Positions 62,378 to 64,000 of a stretch of 64,000 bases of DNA are shown here, piece by piece. This DNA is from Myoxocephalus aenaeus (lineage: Eukaryota > Chordata > Actinopteri > Perciformes > Cottidae). Location of the stretch: NCBI GenBank assembly GCA_038501785.1, contig JBAMJR010000089.1:1733501-1797500 (forward strand), read 5' to 3'. The notes beneath the pieces were generated by a model. The model had not been told where the DNA came from. It made no database searches and worked only from the letters and a program-made list of their open reading frames with translations. Positions within the stretch are counted from its first letter, which is position 1. Each line of letters starts with the position of its first letter. Made by a program: the position numbers and the translations under genes.

Positions 62378-64000
62378 CTGCAATCAAGATGAGAAATGGG
62401 GATTAGAAACAGCCAGTGTTGGCAGAGTTATGAGTTTACAGAACCTGAATGTGCAGATGGCAATATCGTAAATAGTATTTAACTCTTAAAGTAAACAGCT
62501 TGGGAGTAGTGAGTGGAAGTTCAAAAAGGGCGTAATTGTAATGTATTCACAATTCCCTGGAAAGTATAAACTCTGCTGGATCTGGATAAAACAACTTGAT
62601 TCCCAGTTATGATAATCTAACATGGGATTATCTTTTCAAGCAGGCCTGTTCCAAACTTCACATCACTGCACGCCAACTACATTGAATGTTCTTGATCTGG
62701 AACCGTTTATTTTGCCTGAAGTGTCAAGAAGCTTCCAGGAATAAAGCCAACAAAGCTGCCTGAAACATTATGATAATTACAAAGAATAATGTAGACGTCC
62801 CTGGTTAACTTTTGAACATCTTGACAATGTGAACTGTAACCGAACCAGTTTGTCATTTTTACACCGCAAATCTTCAAGCCACATTCATTATAATTGTGCA
62901 ATAGTGGTCTGAATAATTACTGGTGTTGGTTAACTGTCACTCTGTACACACTCAAATGAGAATGATGTAACTAAAGGGAGTTAACGTGCAAAGACAGTCA
63001 GTGTCCCTGAACAGCTGGGTGCCCATAAGCCAACATTATTATAGTGCATACTGTGGTTTCTATTACATGAATCAAGCTCTGTACTGTACTGCTTCGTTTG
63101 GTTCCCCTGTTATAGGTCACAATGTACAGAAGTAAAGGAACACAGAGATTCAACAAGCAGGATGTACTCAATTCAAGTTTATCATGATAGAAGAATAAAG
63201 AGATATTGTACAGTAAGTGACTGAAAGCAAGATACTTCAAATCTACTTTCAATACAATTTATCTATCATTATTCACATTAAAGAGTCAATTTTTCCAACA
63301 TATCTATCAGTTTCTTAAGCAGTAAAAGTATTATAAAAATTTGCAACAGGCAATTTTTTTCCTCCACTGTTTCACCTTTTGTTTCCTCAGGAGAAGAACC
63401 GAATGGTACCAACTGCCATCTTCACCTTCTGGCGTGAACCCGCTGCTGGTTATTGGTTAAGTAAGGTAGAGGTTACAAAAAGTGTCCCGAAGCAGTTGCT
63501 CCTTCTATTTGGCTTCAAACCGACAGCAGAGCTGACACCTCAATACAATAAAGATTCCTTTATGCTGGAGTAACAACGTTTAGTTCTTGTAAATTCTCCA
63601 GTGATGACACAGAGGTTTACAATATAATCCGGTAGCTGTATATTCAGTGATTAAACACTCTGTGGTAATCCAACAAATATGTTATAGATCCAGAAATTGC
63701 TTCGAGTGCAGTTATCCAGAAATGCAGTGTTAGTTGCCTTTTCATTCATCCACGGAAAGAAATGCGTAGTTGTTTGGGAAATATGAATCCATCTCTTTTC
63801 AAGTGACTTGACATCCGTTTAATTTTGTAAGCAGTCCTCAGTCTTAGCTTCTGCAAGCCATTTTCTGGACTCCAGTCAGGATCTTCGCTGTAAAACTGTT
63901 GGAAAAGCACCGAAGCCCCCAAAGGCAGGCAGAACGCCGGGGAGCAGTGAAAAGTCCAAAGACAACTTCCATCTTGATCACATTAGGGTTTTTGCTGACG
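62378..64000 (-). other. sequence upstream of the large dlc1 exon
   Basis: Because the large exon is preceded by an acceptor, a non-coding first exon must lie further upstream on the minus strand. I cannot locate it in this 1.6 kb. Two weak exon candidates are seen here. One is on the plus strand at 63395-63573, after a long pyrimidine tract and CAG. The other is on the minus strand at 63746-63895, after TTTTCCAACAG. Neither peptide is recognised. Confidence 0.5.

Noticed and set aside
1..64000. tRNA and rRNA genes
   Set aside because: No box B (GGTTCGAATCC-like) motif with a matching acceptor stem and no rRNA-like stretch was seen on reading; a covariance search was not possible.

Overview
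The window is vertebrate nuclear DNA, most likely from a percomorph (spiny-rayed) teleost fish. It has long introns, dense (CA)n/(TG)n microsatellites, non-autonomous hAT-type elements, and several interspersed repeats that I recognise by pattern from percomorph genomes. I see no bacterial-style gene organisation, no tRNA or rRNA gene and no CRISPR array. Most open frames are chance ORFs or translated microsatellites.

One gene is clear: the 5' half of dlc1 (deleted in liver cancer 1; a RhoGAP/START protein), on the minus strand and running from right to left. I rebuilt its exons from protein similarity, splice sites and codon phase. The large first coding exon is at 60385-62377 (648 codons, conserved start MPVAIRKRSWEEHVTH). 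It is followed by 55927-56061 (45 codons), 55472-55585 (38 codons), a 34-nt microexon at 42437-42470, and the first SAM-domain exon at 760-831. All junction phases agree (0-0, 0-0, 0-0, 1-1). The rest of the SAM domain, the RhoGAP domain and the START domain must lie beyond the left edge.

A second, GC-rich promoter with its own first coding exon (ATG at 8454-8452, donor after 8442) lies inside the 41.6-kb intron between the microexon and the SAM exon. Spliced to the SAM exon it gives MILTQ-IEAKE..., the start expected for the short DLC1 isoform. The window therefore shows the two-promoter layout of DLC1: a long isoform with a large N-terminal extension, and a short isoform that starts just before the SAM domain. 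A phase-compatible, stop-containing exon candidate at 51856-52056 could end a third, truncated product without SAM, RhoGAP and START.

The rest is intron and upstream sequence. It holds at least two roughly 1.1-kb terminal-inverted-repeat elements (1492-2669, 15538-16615), two hAT MITEs with 8-bp target-site duplications (19031-19311, nested inside an older repeat, and 36207-36518), and a roughly 0.88-kb direct duplication (27767-28644 and 30549-31421). A near-perfect 65-nt hairpin (7977-8041) lies just downstream of the short-isoform first exon. There are many microsatellites. The region right of 62377 should hold the upstream end of the long transcript or intergenic DNA, but I cannot place its first exon.

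Limits: family assignments come from memory and pattern recognition without database searches. Transcription starts are not determined, and weakly conserved exons could have been missed.
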